The notes beneath the pieces are model-generated. The model ran no database searches. It saw only the letters and a program-made list of their open reading frames with translations, and was not told the DNA's origin. From JANMCE01 sp031410595 (GTDB lineage Bacteria; Actinomycetota; Acidimicrobiia; Acidimicrobiales; Ilumatobacteraceae), in assembly GCA_031410595.1 (NCBI GenBank), contig JANNZM010000053.1:85601-149600 (forward strand): DNA of 64,000 bases, given 5' to 3'. The position numbers were made by a program, and so were the translations under genes. Every line of letters starts with the position of its first letter. Within the stretch, counting starts at the first letter, position 1. Shown here one piece after another: positions 26,014 through 34,463 of this stretch.

Positions 26014-27063
26014 TCAGTGCCTTACAAATGGCGGCTTTACAACAATGCCGTCGAGCAGGGTGCCGCGCACATCAACCTGTACCGCCGTGCCAATCGAGAC
26101 CGACGGCGGCAAGAACGCGAGGGCGACGCCATGCTCAAGGACGGGTGAAAAGTTACCGCTGGTAACGACACCGCAGGCAATGCCATCGACAAGAACCGAC
26201 GCATCGGCGCGGGCCGGTCGGCGACCTGCCGTCGTTATGCCTCGCAGCAGGCGTTGCACTCCGGCAGCCCGTTCGGCAACGAGTGCCGCCTTGCCTCGGA
26301 ACGACGGCTTGTTCCAGGCGACGACCCAGCCGAGCCCGGCTTGAAGAGGCGTAATGTCGGGTCCGAGTTCGTGGCCGTGTAGTGGCAGTCCGGCCTCGAG
26401 GCGCAGGGTGTCACGAGCACCGAGTCCGGCCGGCACCACACCGGCGGCAATGACCGCGTCCCAGAACGCCGCAGCGGCATCGCACGGAACCGCTACCTCA
26501 ACGCCGTCCTCCCCCGTATAACCCGTTCCGGCGGCAACGCACGTCACGCCGTGCCAATCGAACTCGACCACGCCAAAGCGAGGAACCGCAGCCGCCTCGG
26601 CTGACACCGACGCGACGCTGGAGCGCGCCGTCGGACCCTGTATGGCCAGCACGGCACGAGTGGCTGTCACGTCTGCTCCCCCGATGGCGCCCACGACGCG
26701 GTCGGTGTTCGATGCATTCGGCATGACATCGAACCGGTCCCGCGCCACCCACCACACGATGATGTCGTCTTCCACCCCACCGCGCTCGTTCAGCAAGTGG
26801 GTGTACTGAGCCCGACCCGGTTCAATCTTGGCAAGGTCGTTCGTGAACGCGGCCTGCAACGAAGCAAACGCATCCGGACCACTGACCCGCACGGTACCTA
26901 AGTGGCTGACGTCGAACACGGCAGCCGCGTTCCGGCACGCCAGATGCTCGGCAACCGTGCCGGAAGGGTACGCCACTGGCATATCCCATCCGCCGAAGTC
27001 GACGAGCTTGGCGCCGAGCGCGACGTGGGTGTGGTGAAGTGGGCTCTGCCGAGCGTCGGTCAT
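26014..27063 (-). CDS. gcvT: Aminomethyltransferase, T protein of the glycine cleavage system
   Basis: A 349-residue tetrahydrofolate-dependent aminomethyltransferase that takes the aminomethyl group from H protein and forms methylene-THF plus ammonia. 'SPLHHTHVALGAKLVDFGGWDMPV' opens the family fold. 'VFDVSHLGTVRVSG' follows (the canonical residue in 'DVSHMG' is Met, here Leu), then 'GTGYTGEDGVEVAVP' and 'GARDTLRLEAGLPLHGHEL', which bind folate and the lipoyl arm. ATG at 27063 overlaps the upstream merR stop by 4 bases, so it is the last gene of a leftward operon that begins at pgsA or gcvH. Confidence 0.96.
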   Translation of the reverse strand: MTDARQSPLHHTHVALGAKLVDFGGWDMPVAYPSGTVAEHLACRNAAAVFDVSHLGTVRVSGPDAFASLQAAFTNDLAKIEPGRAQYTHLLNERGGVEDDIIVWWVARDRFDVMPNASNTDRVVGAIGGADVTATRAVLAIQGPTARSSVASVSAEAAAVPRFGVVEFDWHGVTCVAAGTGYTGEDGVEVAVPCDAAAAFWDAVIAAGVVPAGLGARDTLRLEAGLPLHGHELGPDITPLQAGLGWVVAWNKPSFRGKAALVAERAAGVQRLLRGITTAGRRPARADASVLVDGIACGVVTSGNFSPVLEHGVALAFLPPSVSIGTAVQVDVRGTLLDGIVVKPPFVRH

Positions 27064-27527
27064 TCGCCGACGGCGCGCTGCAGCAGATTCGTTCCGTTGG
27101 CCTTGGCCAGCACACGGCGATCGAGCTCGATGAGAGCGGCGTCGATCTCCTGCTTTACGTTGGCGAGCGGCAGGATGTTCAACACACCTTGACCATTGCG
27201 CACGACATCAATCAACTGGTCGCCTTCACACAGCACAACCTGGGTGCCGCAGATGACCAGATGGGCCGAGGCGATGTCTCGATCAGGCTCGGCGCGCAGG
27301 AAGCGGAACGCCTCACGGACCGACTCAAGCTTGATGCCGGAGTCGAGCAGGCTCTTGATCATGCGCAGCTCGAGCAGGTCACGATACGAGTACATTCGAC
27401 GGCTTCCACTGCCGGTTGCCTCGGCCAGCGCTGGCTTCACCAGGTCGGTACGCGCCCAGTAATCGAGCTGGCGATAGGTGATGCCGACGACCTGCGCTGT
27501 CTTGGTACCGCTGTAGCCCTGATCCAC
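27060..27527 (-). CDS. MerR-family transcriptional regulator
   Basis: A 155-residue protein with an N-terminal winged helix of the MerR type: 'GTKTAQVVGITYRQLDYWARTDLVKPALAEATGSGSRRMYSYRDLLELRMI'. The C-terminal part is a short helical/beta region ('CGTQVVLCEGDQLIDVVRNGQGV') without Cys clusters, so no metal sensing is expected. In actinobacteria this gene sits next to the FtsR and bifunctional-nuclease genes, as here, and its target is not well established. GTG at 27527 has a GGGAG Shine-Dalgarno 6 bases away. Confidence 0.9.
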   Translation of the reverse strand: MDQGYSGTKTAQVVGITYRQLDYWARTDLVKPALAEATGSGSRRMYSYRDLLELRMIKSLLDSGIKLESVREAFRFLRAEPDRDIASAHLVICGTQVVLCEGDQLIDVVRNGQGVLNILPLANVKQEIDAALIELDRRVLAKANGTNLLQRAVGE

Positions 27528-27647
27528 GAGTCGCTCCCTGCGTCACACCGGCGTAGTTACGCGGGTGTCATCAGCGTAGAGACGCGGGGCACGGTCGTCA
27601 AGCACCTCAGCGCGCGGGCGTTCGCTTCTTGAGGATTCCTGGCAAAA

Positions 27648-28142
27648 TCAGGGGGCGAAATCGTCGGGGCTGACGTTTTCGATAAAGGCCTGAAACTCCT
27701 CGAACAATTCCTCAGGCGCATCGTTGGACGGCTCCGGAATCTGACCGGCGGCATCGAGAACCGACTCGGCGACCTGAATGGGGCAGCCCACCCGCGCCGC
27801 CAACGCAATGGAATCAGAGGGCCGGGCCGAAATGACATGCGGCGCTCCCCCGACCTCCAAGTGCAGTTCGGCGTAAAACGTGTGGTCTTGATAGTCGTTC
27901 ACGTGAACCATGCGCAGCGTGCCACCAAGCTCCTCGATGACCGACTGCAGCAAGTCATGTGTGAGCGGTCGAGGCGTGGAAATCTTCTCGAGCGCAAGGC
28001 TGATGGCTTCGGCCTCCGCCGCGCCGATACCAATCGGGAGGACGCGATGCTGTCCGTCACGCTCCTGCAACAGCAGCACATGGATACGGGCGGTGGGTTC
28101 CAGCTTCACGCCCAGCAGATCGACAGCTTTCACGTTGATCAC
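27648..28142 (-). CDS. Bifunctional nuclease family protein (DUF151)
   Basis: A 164-residue DUF151/BFN protein. The family core is visible: 'VLLLQERDGQHRVLPIGIGAAEAEAISLALEKISTPRPLTHDLL', then 'HTFYAELHLEV', then 'ISARPSDSIALAARVGCPIQVAESVL', where 'RPSDA/SIALA' is the signature. Members from plants were reported to have DNase and RNase activity; the bacterial role is unclear. The GTG at 28142 overlaps the ftsR stop (GTGA). A 120-base gap separates its stop from the merR start. Confidence 0.92.
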   Translation of the reverse strand: MINVKAVDLLGVKLEPTARIHVLLLQERDGQHRVLPIGIGAAEAEAISLALEKISTPRPLTHDLLQSVIEELGGTLRMVHVNDYQDHTFYAELHLEVGGAPHVISARPSDSIALAARVGCPIQVAESVLDAAGQIPEPSNDAPEELFEEFQAFIENVSPDDFAP

Positions 28143-29035
28143 GCTACCCCGCCCGAGCCACCTGTGTATGGGCGTAGAGAGCGGCGCAGTAGGGCGGCAC
28201 GCATCTGTTCGCCTAGATCGGAAAGTGCGTCGAGGCGACGCTGGGCTTCCACTCGCGCCTGTGGGTTTCGTTGCTTGATGAGCGGGGTTGCCACCTGCTC
28301 GAACAAGCCAGCCTCACGGTCGACCGTGGTGCGGTACATCCGCAGGTGACGCGGCTCCAAACCCTGAGCCACGAACCCGGCGACCAGCTTCGTGACGAGC
28401 AGCGCGTCCTCGTCGTAGACACGGTCACGACCGAGCGTAGTTCCTTCGATCAAACCATACGATTCAATCTCGCGGAGCTGACTTTCCGTGAGACCGGCGG
28501 CCGTTGCCAGCTCGGTGAAACTCATGCTGATGCCGCTTTCCAGCGCGACTGAGGGAAGGCTCACAGCCGGCGCAGATACTGCCTTTGGTTGCATCCACAA
28601 TGGCACCCGGTCGGGAAATGCTTCCGTTGTTGCCCCCGCAAGTGGCTGAGTAGCAGCCGGCTCAGGGGCGACGGGTGACACGACGGGCTCGGCGGTGGTT
28701 GGCGGAACCGTGTCAGCAGTGATTACCGGAACGGGTTCGGTGATGTCGGCACGCGTCGGCAGCGAGCCAATGTCGTTGCGACTCAAACGGTCTTTGATGA
28801 CCTTCAGCGGCAGGTAGGCATCCTTCTGTGAGCGAAGAATAAACCGCAGCCGTTCCACATCACGGGCGTAGAACTTGCGGTAGCCCGACGCCGTGCGCTC
28901 CGGATCGATCAGCCCCTGGCTCTCGAGAAACCGGATCTTGGAGATGGTGATCTCGGGGAACTCGTCTTGTACCTCGGCCAGCACTTCACCAATGGAGCGA
29001 TACCCACGTTCACTGACATCGAGGCTGCCGCTCAT
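28139..29035 (-). CDS. ftsR: MerR-like regulator FtsR
   Basis: A 298-residue homologue of corynebacterial FtsR, a regulator of ftsZ and cell division. The N-terminal MerR-type helix-turn-helix reads 'RSIGEVLAEVQDEFPEITISKIRFLESQGLIDPERTASGYRKFYARDVERLRFIL'. A Pro/Ala/Thr/Val linker (~residues 105-160) leads to a second helical domain with a second HTH-like segment 'SFTELATAAGLTESQLREIESYGLIEG'. That duplication is typical of FtsR. Identification also rests on the conserved order FHA-ftsR-BFN-merR. ATG at 29035 overlaps the FHA gene's stop (ATGA). Confidence 0.9.
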   Translation of the reverse strand: MSGSLDVSERGYRSIGEVLAEVQDEFPEITISKIRFLESQGLIDPERTASGYRKFYARDVERLRFILRSQKDAYLPLKVIKDRLSRNDIGSLPTRADITEPVPVITADTVPPTTAEPVVSPVAPEPAATQPLAGATTEAFPDRVPLWMQPKAVSAPAVSLPSVALESGISMSFTELATAAGLTESQLREIESYGLIEGTTLGRDRVYDEDALLVTKLVAGFVAQGLEPRHLRMYRTTVDREAGLFEQVATPLIKQRNPQARVEAQRRLDALSDLGEQMRAALLRRSLRPYTGGSGGVA

Positions 29036-29538
29036 GGGACGCTCGTCGAGGTGAGAAAGACCAGCTTGAACTTGCCAACCTGCAGTTCGTCGCCGTTCAC
29101 CATCTGCGCGTCACCGTCGATGCGAGCCTGGTTCAGGTACGTGCCATTGAGCGAGCCAGCATCGCGCACGATAAACGAGTCGCCCCGCCGTTCGACTTCG
29201 ACATGATTGCGCGACACGGTGATGTCATCAAGGTACACATCGGACTCGGGACGACGGCCCAGCTTGGTCACCGTTGGATTCAGCCGCACGCGCAGGCCAG
29301 CCTGCGGCCCGGACCTCACCAGCAACACTCCGGTGTCACGCGGAAGATCGGCGAGATTGATGCGCACGTCGTCATCGGAACTCTCCGAATCCTGCAGCGG
29401 ATCCGACGGGTGAAACACGATGGTGCGATCGTCACGGGTGATGTCGAGCGTGGCACCACACGATGAGCAGAAGTTGGAAACGGGCGGATTGCGATGTCCG
29501 CACTGGTTGCAGAAAAGCGAGCTCACCGTGTCACCCAT
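29032..29538 (-). CDS. FHA-domain protein of the GarA/OdhI type with N-terminal zinc ribbon
   Basis: A 168-residue forkhead-associated protein. The C-terminal FHA domain has 'TKLGRRPESDVYLDDITVSRNHVEVERRG' and 'GSLNGTYLNQARIDG', all phosphothreonine-binding positions intact (G-R, S-R-N-H, N-G-T). GarA/OdhI proteins bind their own phosphothreonine and regulate 2-oxoglutarate dehydrogenase, glutamate dehydrogenase and glutamate synthase. Unlike mycobacterial GarA, this one begins with a four-Cys zinc ribbon ('FCNQCGHRNPPVSNFCSSCG'). The candidate phosphothreonine lies in 'RDDRTIVFHPSD'. ATG at 29538 is preferred over an in-frame ATG at 29559 for its GGGAA Shine-Dalgarno; either overlaps gcvH. 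Confidence 0.85.
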   Translation of the reverse strand: MGDTVSSLFCNQCGHRNPPVSNFCSSCGATLDITRDDRTIVFHPSDPLQDSESSDDDVRINLADLPRDTGVLLVRSGPQAGLRVRLNPTVTKLGRRPESDVYLDDITVSRNHVEVERRGDSFIVRDAGSLNGTYLNQARIDGDAQMVNGDELQVGKFKLVFLTSTSVP

Positions 29539-29911
29539 CGAGCAGTTCCCGGTAGCCATCCGGAGTCATCAATCCCTGGAATTGAGCCGCATCGGACATG
29601 TCGATCACACACAACCAACCGTCGCCGTACGGGTCGTCGTTTACCAGTTGTGGCGCGTCGGCCAACGCCGCATTGACCTCGATGACGCGACCGCCGACGG
29701 GCGCGAACAAATCCGAAACCGACTTCGTGGACTCGACCTCGCCGAAGCTGTCAGCAGCCTTCACCTCTGCGCCCACGGAAGGCAGTTGCACGTACACAAC
29801 GTCGCCGAGCGCATCTTGGGCATAGTCGGTGATGCCGACACGCGCATGGTTACCTTCCAGCCGAACCCACTCGTGGTCAGCCGAATAACGAAGATCTTCG
29901 GGGACAGCCAT
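29531..29911 (-). CDS. gcvH: Glycine cleavage system H protein
   Basis: A 126-residue lipoyl carrier. The sequence 'YSADHEWVRLEGNHARVGITDYAQDALGDVVYVQLP' opens the fold. The lipoylation lysine is in 'SFGEVESTKSVSDLFAPVGG' (residue ~62), and 'YGDGWLCVIDMSD' is the C-terminal signature. H protein shuttles the aminomethyl group from P to T protein. ATG at 29911 follows the pgsA stop by 9 bases, so it belongs to the leftward operon. Confidence 0.96.
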   Translation of the reverse strand: MAVPEDLRYSADHEWVRLEGNHARVGITDYAQDALGDVVYVQLPSVGAEVKAADSFGEVESTKSVSDLFAPVGGRVIEVNAALADAPQLVNDDPYGDGWLCVIDMSDAAQFQGLMTPDGYRELLDG

Positions 29912-29920
29912 CCCGACAGA

Positions 29921-30523
29921 CTAGCCGCGCTGCGACGCCCGCTCCTGCCGACCCGCCGCCAGCGCCCTGCGCATCATGGGCACGTAGGTGACAGCGGTGT
30001 AGTAACTCAGGATCAGGCCCGGTATTCCAAAAATCCAGGCCAGCCACTCGGCACCCGGCGACCAGTTCGGCCGGCCTGCCGCATGCAGGAGAAAGAGCGG
30101 AAAAGCAAACATCAGGAGGAAGGTTGCGGTCTTGCCCCACCAGGACACGTCAAACCGCTTCATCCCCAACAAGGTAAGGATTGCAAGTGAGCCACCAATC
30201 AGCACTTCACGAATGACCACAAGTACGCAGAACCACAGCGGCGCCGACCGATCGATGATGATGCCGGCGACACCCACGATAAATAAGAGGCGGTCAGCCG
30301 TCGGGTCGAGAACTTTTCCCAGCTCGGAGACCTGATGGAAACGGCGGGCGATATATCCGTCGATCCAGTCAGTGGTGCCGATCGCCGCCAGCAACCACGC
30401 GGCCCCGAACCGGTTGTGCTGATGGAACAGAATCCAGAGGAACCATGGAATACAGCAGAGCCGGATGACGGTGACGAGGTTTGGAACCGTGAGAGCGTCC
30501 TGCAACAGGGTTCGATCCGCCAT
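29921..30523 (-). CDS. pgsA: CDP-alcohol phosphatidyltransferase (PgsA-like)
   Basis: A 200-residue integral membrane enzyme that joins CDP-diacylglycerol to an alcohol, most likely glycerol-3-phosphate (phosphatidylglycerol pathway). The defining DG(x)2AR motif is intact with its second half: 'TTDWIDGYIARRFHQVSELGKVLDPTADRLL' contains D...DG..AR and G...D...D. About five transmembrane segments follow. ATG at 30523 ('ADRTLLQDALTVPNLVTVIR') matches the normal PgsA start. The same frame stays open further upstream, but that region lies under the divergent HIT gene. It is the first gene of the leftward gcvH operon. Confidence 0.9.
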   Translation of the reverse strand: MADRTLLQDALTVPNLVTVIRLCCIPWFLWILFHQHNRFGAAWLLAAIGTTDWIDGYIARRFHQVSELGKVLDPTADRLLFIVGVAGIIIDRSAPLWFCVLVVIREVLIGGSLAILTLLGMKRFDVSWWGKTATFLLMFAFPLFLLHAAGRPNWSPGAEWLAWIFGIPGLILSYYTAVTYVPMMRRALAAGRQERASQRG

Positions 30524-30574
30524 CGGAGGCGCGTCAGGGGGCACACACCGATCGTACGCACCTACCATGGCGCG

Positions 30575-30970
30575 GTGAGCATCTTCAGCCGGATCTTCGC
30601 GGGCGAGATTCCCGCCACCTTCGTGTACACCGACGACATCTGTGGAGTCTTCCTGCCGATCAACCCTCTCGCAACCGGTCATGTACTGGTCGTTCCGCGG
30701 GTAGAGGTCGACCATTGGATCGACCTGCCGAGCGAGACCGTGGCACATCTCATGGCGGTGGCCCAGCGCATGGGTAAAGCCCAGCAAGCGGCCTTCCGGT
30801 GCGAGCGCGTGGGCGTGGTCATCGCCGGTTATGAGGTGCCCCACGCGCACATACACGTCGTGCCGACCGACAACATGAGCCAGCTCGATTTCGCCAATGC
30901 GGCCGCCCATGTCGATCGTGATGACCTTGAGGCTGCCGCTAGTCGCCTACGAGCACATCTTCTCGACTGA
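30575..30970 (+). CDS. HIT-family nucleotide hydrolase/transferase
   Basis: A 131-residue histidine-triad protein. 'SIFSRIFAGEIPATFVYTDD' opens the fold, 'GHVLVVPRVEVDHWIDL' follows, and 'PHAHIHVVPTDN' is the HxHxHxx triad near residue 100. HIT proteins hydrolyse nucleoside phosphoramidates or dinucleotides. The GTG at 30575 is chosen because the conserved FxRI segment starts four codons later. The 3' end overlaps the convergent MFS gene by 32 bases. Confidence 0.93.
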   Translation: MSIFSRIFAGEIPATFVYTDDICGVFLPINPLATGHVLVVPRVEVDHWIDLPSETVAHLMAVAQRMGKAQQAAFRCERVGVVIAGYEVPHAHIHVVPTDNMSQLDFANAAAHVDRDDLEAAASRLRAHLLD

Positions 30971-32207
30971 CGGGCGGCAACGCATCGGCGAGCGAAATCA
31001 CATCGGCCATCGGTGAGTACAGGATGAAGACGAAAGGGATCATCGACAACGCACCGGACAGAAAGACGGTGTTGCGCAGGCCGATCAGAGTCCCGAAGAC
31101 GCCGCCCAGCAGAAAGCCAATCGGGATGGAACCCCACACGAAGAAACGGAACGTTGCATTCATCCGCCCGCGCAGATGGGCGGGAGTCGCCGCCTGGCGG
31201 TAGCTGAGGTTCCCCACGTTGAAGATGGTGGAACAGCCGGTAACCAGGAACCACGGGATGCCAAGCGCGGCGAGCGAGAATCGTCCGGAGGCCAACGCCA
31301 CCACCACCGACAGCATCCCGCAGACCAGCGACATCATCCATAACATCCGGCCCAAGCCAAGGAGCCGGGTGACGCGCACCGACTGGGCTGCACCGGCTAT
31401 CACACCGACGTTGCCGATCATGAAGAGAAAGCCGATGAGAGCCGGCGAGTAGTGCAAAGTTCGAACCATAAACGTGATCAAAACTGCGTGCTGAATGTGC
31501 GCGGCGAGGTTACCGATGGACGCGCACACGAGCAGCGGCCGCAGCGTTCGGTGATGCCGCACAAACGAAAATCCCTCGCCAATTTGTTGCCGCAAGGGCG
31601 GAGGTTTGCCATCGTCGGGTTCGCGTTCGGCTGATGCCGGGTGTACGCCGAGCAGAAGCCAAAACGACACCACATAGGAGACGACGTCGACCAGGATGGC
31701 CACCGGTGCCGACACGACTGCCAGCAAGAGTCCGCCGATACCGGGGCCGGCCGTTCGGGCGACCGATTCGGCAGCAGCCACCGTCTGGTTCGCGTCGCCC
31801 AAGTCAACGAGCGCAACGATATCGGGAGTGATCGACTGGGCCGACACGTCGAAGAAGACGGTGGCAACGCCCACCACGAACACCACCACATAGAGCAGCC
31901 AAAGGTGCAGCTTGCCCAGCCCCCACGCGATCGGAACAGCAGCCAGCGCTGCTGCCCGAACCACGTCGCAGAGGAGCATGATGGGCTTGCGTTCGCGCCG
32001 GTCGAGAATGGCACCGGCCTGCAGACCGACAAGGATGAACGGCAGATATTCCGCCACACCGAGGGCACTGACCTGGAAGGTCGTGGCACGTAGGAGTTTG
32101 AGCGCGATGAGCGGCACCACCAGCACCGTGACCTGGGTACCCAGCTGGCTGATCGTGGAGGCGAACCACAGCCGCGCAAAGGCGCGGTGACGGAGAAGAA
32201 ATTTCAT
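30939..32207 (-). CDS. Major facilitator superfamily transporter (EntS/MFS_3-like)
   Basis: A 422-residue transporter with about 12 transmembrane segments. The N-terminal 'HRAFARLWFASTISQLGTQVTVLVVPLIAL' is the start typical of the MFS_3/enterobactin-exporter-like group. The loop 2-3 signature appears as 'GAILDRRERKPIMLLCD'. The central loop 'GVHPASAEREPDDGKPPPLRQQ' separates the two six-helix halves. Cargo cannot be predicted; macrolide and siderophore exporters belong to this group. ATG at 32207; 8 bases after the SRAP stop, so possibly co-transcribed with it. Confidence 0.9.
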   Translation of the reverse strand: MKFLLRHRAFARLWFASTISQLGTQVTVLVVPLIALKLLRATTFQVSALGVAEYLPFILVGLQAGAILDRRERKPIMLLCDVVRAAALAAVPIAWGLGKLHLWLLYVVVFVVGVATVFFDVSAQSITPDIVALVDLGDANQTVAAAESVARTAGPGIGGLLLAVVSAPVAILVDVVSYVVSFWLLLGVHPASAEREPDDGKPPPLRQQIGEGFSFVRHHRTLRPLLVCASIGNLAAHIQHAVLITFMVRTLHYSPALIGFLFMIGNVGVIAGAAQSVRVTRLLGLGRMLWMMSLVCGMLSVVVALASGRFSLAALGIPWFLVTGCSTIFNVGNLSYRQAATPAHLRGRMNATFRFFVWGSIPIGFLLGGVFGTLIGLRNTVFLSGALSMIPFVFILYSPMADVISLADALPPVSREDVLVGD

Positions 32208-32215
32208 TTCTTCAG

Positions 32216-32923
32216 CTACGCCTCACCCGCAACAGGCTTGATCAAGTCGGCTCCACCGTTTCGCACGCTGTTCACATCGGTCGATACAGGGTAAACGCTC
32301 AATAAGCTTTCCGGTGCTGGAACGAGAAATTCTTTCAGAGCGTCAGTGTCCGTGCAGGAAGGGTCAAGCCAGGTGTCCCAGGCCGACACGGGCAGCATGA
32401 CCGGCATACGGTCGTGCAGAGGCCGCATTGTCTCGTTCGCCGCTGTTGTGATGATCGAGGTCGAATGCAGCCGCTCGCCCGGTTGACCGGCCGGGTCGCG
32501 CCATGAGGTCCAGATGCCGGCCATGGCAAGCGGCTCCCCGTCCTGCCGGTGAATGAAATAGGGCTGTTTGGCTGGCTTCTTCGGAGCACCGCCGGTGGCG
32601 AGCGTCTTCCACTCGTAAAAGCCATCGGCTGGGATGATGCAGCGCCGAGTGGCGAAGAGCTTGGCGAACATCGACTTTTCGGTGATGGTTTCCGACCGGG
32701 CATTGATCATCTTGGATGCGATCTTGCGGTCCTTGGCCCACGATGGGATCAGACCCCAGTGAAACACTTGTAGTTCCGGGCCTTCGGGGGCGTGCACGAC
32801 CGCGTAGATCTCAGCGGTTGGCGCCACGTTGAAGTTGTCCGGCAGCAATGTTTCCGGCAGAGTCGCGCCGAAATAGGCGGCAATTTCAGCCGGTGGTGAT
32901 GCCGCAACAAATCGACCGCACAC
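32216..32923 (-). CDS. SOS-response-associated peptidase (SRAP/HMCES/YedK family)
   Basis: A 235-residue SRAP protein. These proteins crosslink to abasic sites in single-stranded DNA through Cys2, which becomes N-terminal after removal of Met1. That fixes the start: the GTG at 32923 gives M-C-G-R-F, whereas the track-favoured upstream ATG would bury the Cys at position 5. Other family residues are 'RFNVAPT'-like 'NFNVAPTAEIYAV', 'WGLIPSWAKD', 'MINARSETITEKSMFAKLF', 'RRCIIPADGFYEW' with the catalytic Glu, and 'RMPVMLP' with His in 'PLHDRMPVML'. Confidence 0.95.
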   Translation of the reverse strand: MCGRFVAASPPAEIAAYFGATLPETLLPDNFNVAPTAEIYAVVHAPEGPELQVFHWGLIPSWAKDRKIASKMINARSETITEKSMFAKLFATRRCIIPADGFYEWKTLATGGAPKKPAKQPYFIHRQDGEPLAMAGIWTSWRDPAGQPGERLHSTSIITTAANETMRPLHDRMPVMLPVSAWDTWLDPSCTDTDALKEFLVPAPESLLSVYPVSTDVNSVRNGGADLIKPVAGEA

Positions 32924-33011
32924 GCTACGCACTCCATCTGTTGATCAGTGACTGTAAAATGGTCATCTCGTATTGTGCCCAAAGTTGCCTCGAACCGGGC
33001 AGAATGGCCGG

Positions 33012-33301
33012 ATGACCGAGGCCACACCCGACCTGTCCGAACTCCGAAGCGGCATTGACGAGGTCGATCACGAGTTGGTGCGCCTGCTGGCGCACCGGGC
33101 TCGTCTAGTGCAGGGTGTCGTCATCTACAAGCGGGCCAATCACATGCGGGTGGTGGACCGTGCTCGTGAGGACCGCATGCTGGAACGCATCGGCAAACTG
33201 GCCACCGACGAGGGTCTCGATCCTCGTGTCGCCCAACAGGTGCTGCGCTCGATTATCGACAGCTTCACTCTCCTCGAAGTGGAAGAGCTCGGCCCCGATG
33301 C

Positions 33302-33305
<4 letters not shown>
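33012..33305 (+). CDS. Chorismate mutase, AroQ class (stand-alone)
   Basis: A 97-residue all-helical chorismate mutase converting chorismate to prephenate for Phe/Tyr synthesis. 'LRSGIDEVDHELVRLLAHRARLVQGVVIYKR' carries the conserved Arg, Asp, Arg and Lys positions of helix 1, and 'DRAREDRMLERIGKLATDEGLDP' follows. The C-terminal 'IIDSFTLLEVEEL' corresponds to the last helix. No secretion signal, so it is cytoplasmic. ATG at 33012; an in-frame ATG at 32973 is less likely. Its stop overlaps the convergent DegT gene by 4 bases. Confidence 0.88.
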
Positions 33306-34417
<1,112 letters not shown>

Positions 34418-34463
34418 GGAGAGTTTCCTTAGACCTGAGGTGTGAATGAACGGTAGCCCGGCG

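Noticed and set aside
29921..30910. 329-residue version of PgsA
   Set aside because: The first ~129 residues are antisense to the HIT gene and have no membrane or family character; the ATG at 30523 fits PgsA.
32216..32932. ATG at 32932 as start of the SRAP gene
   Set aside because: It would place the essential Cys at position 5. The GTG at 32923 gives Cys2 as the mechanism requires.
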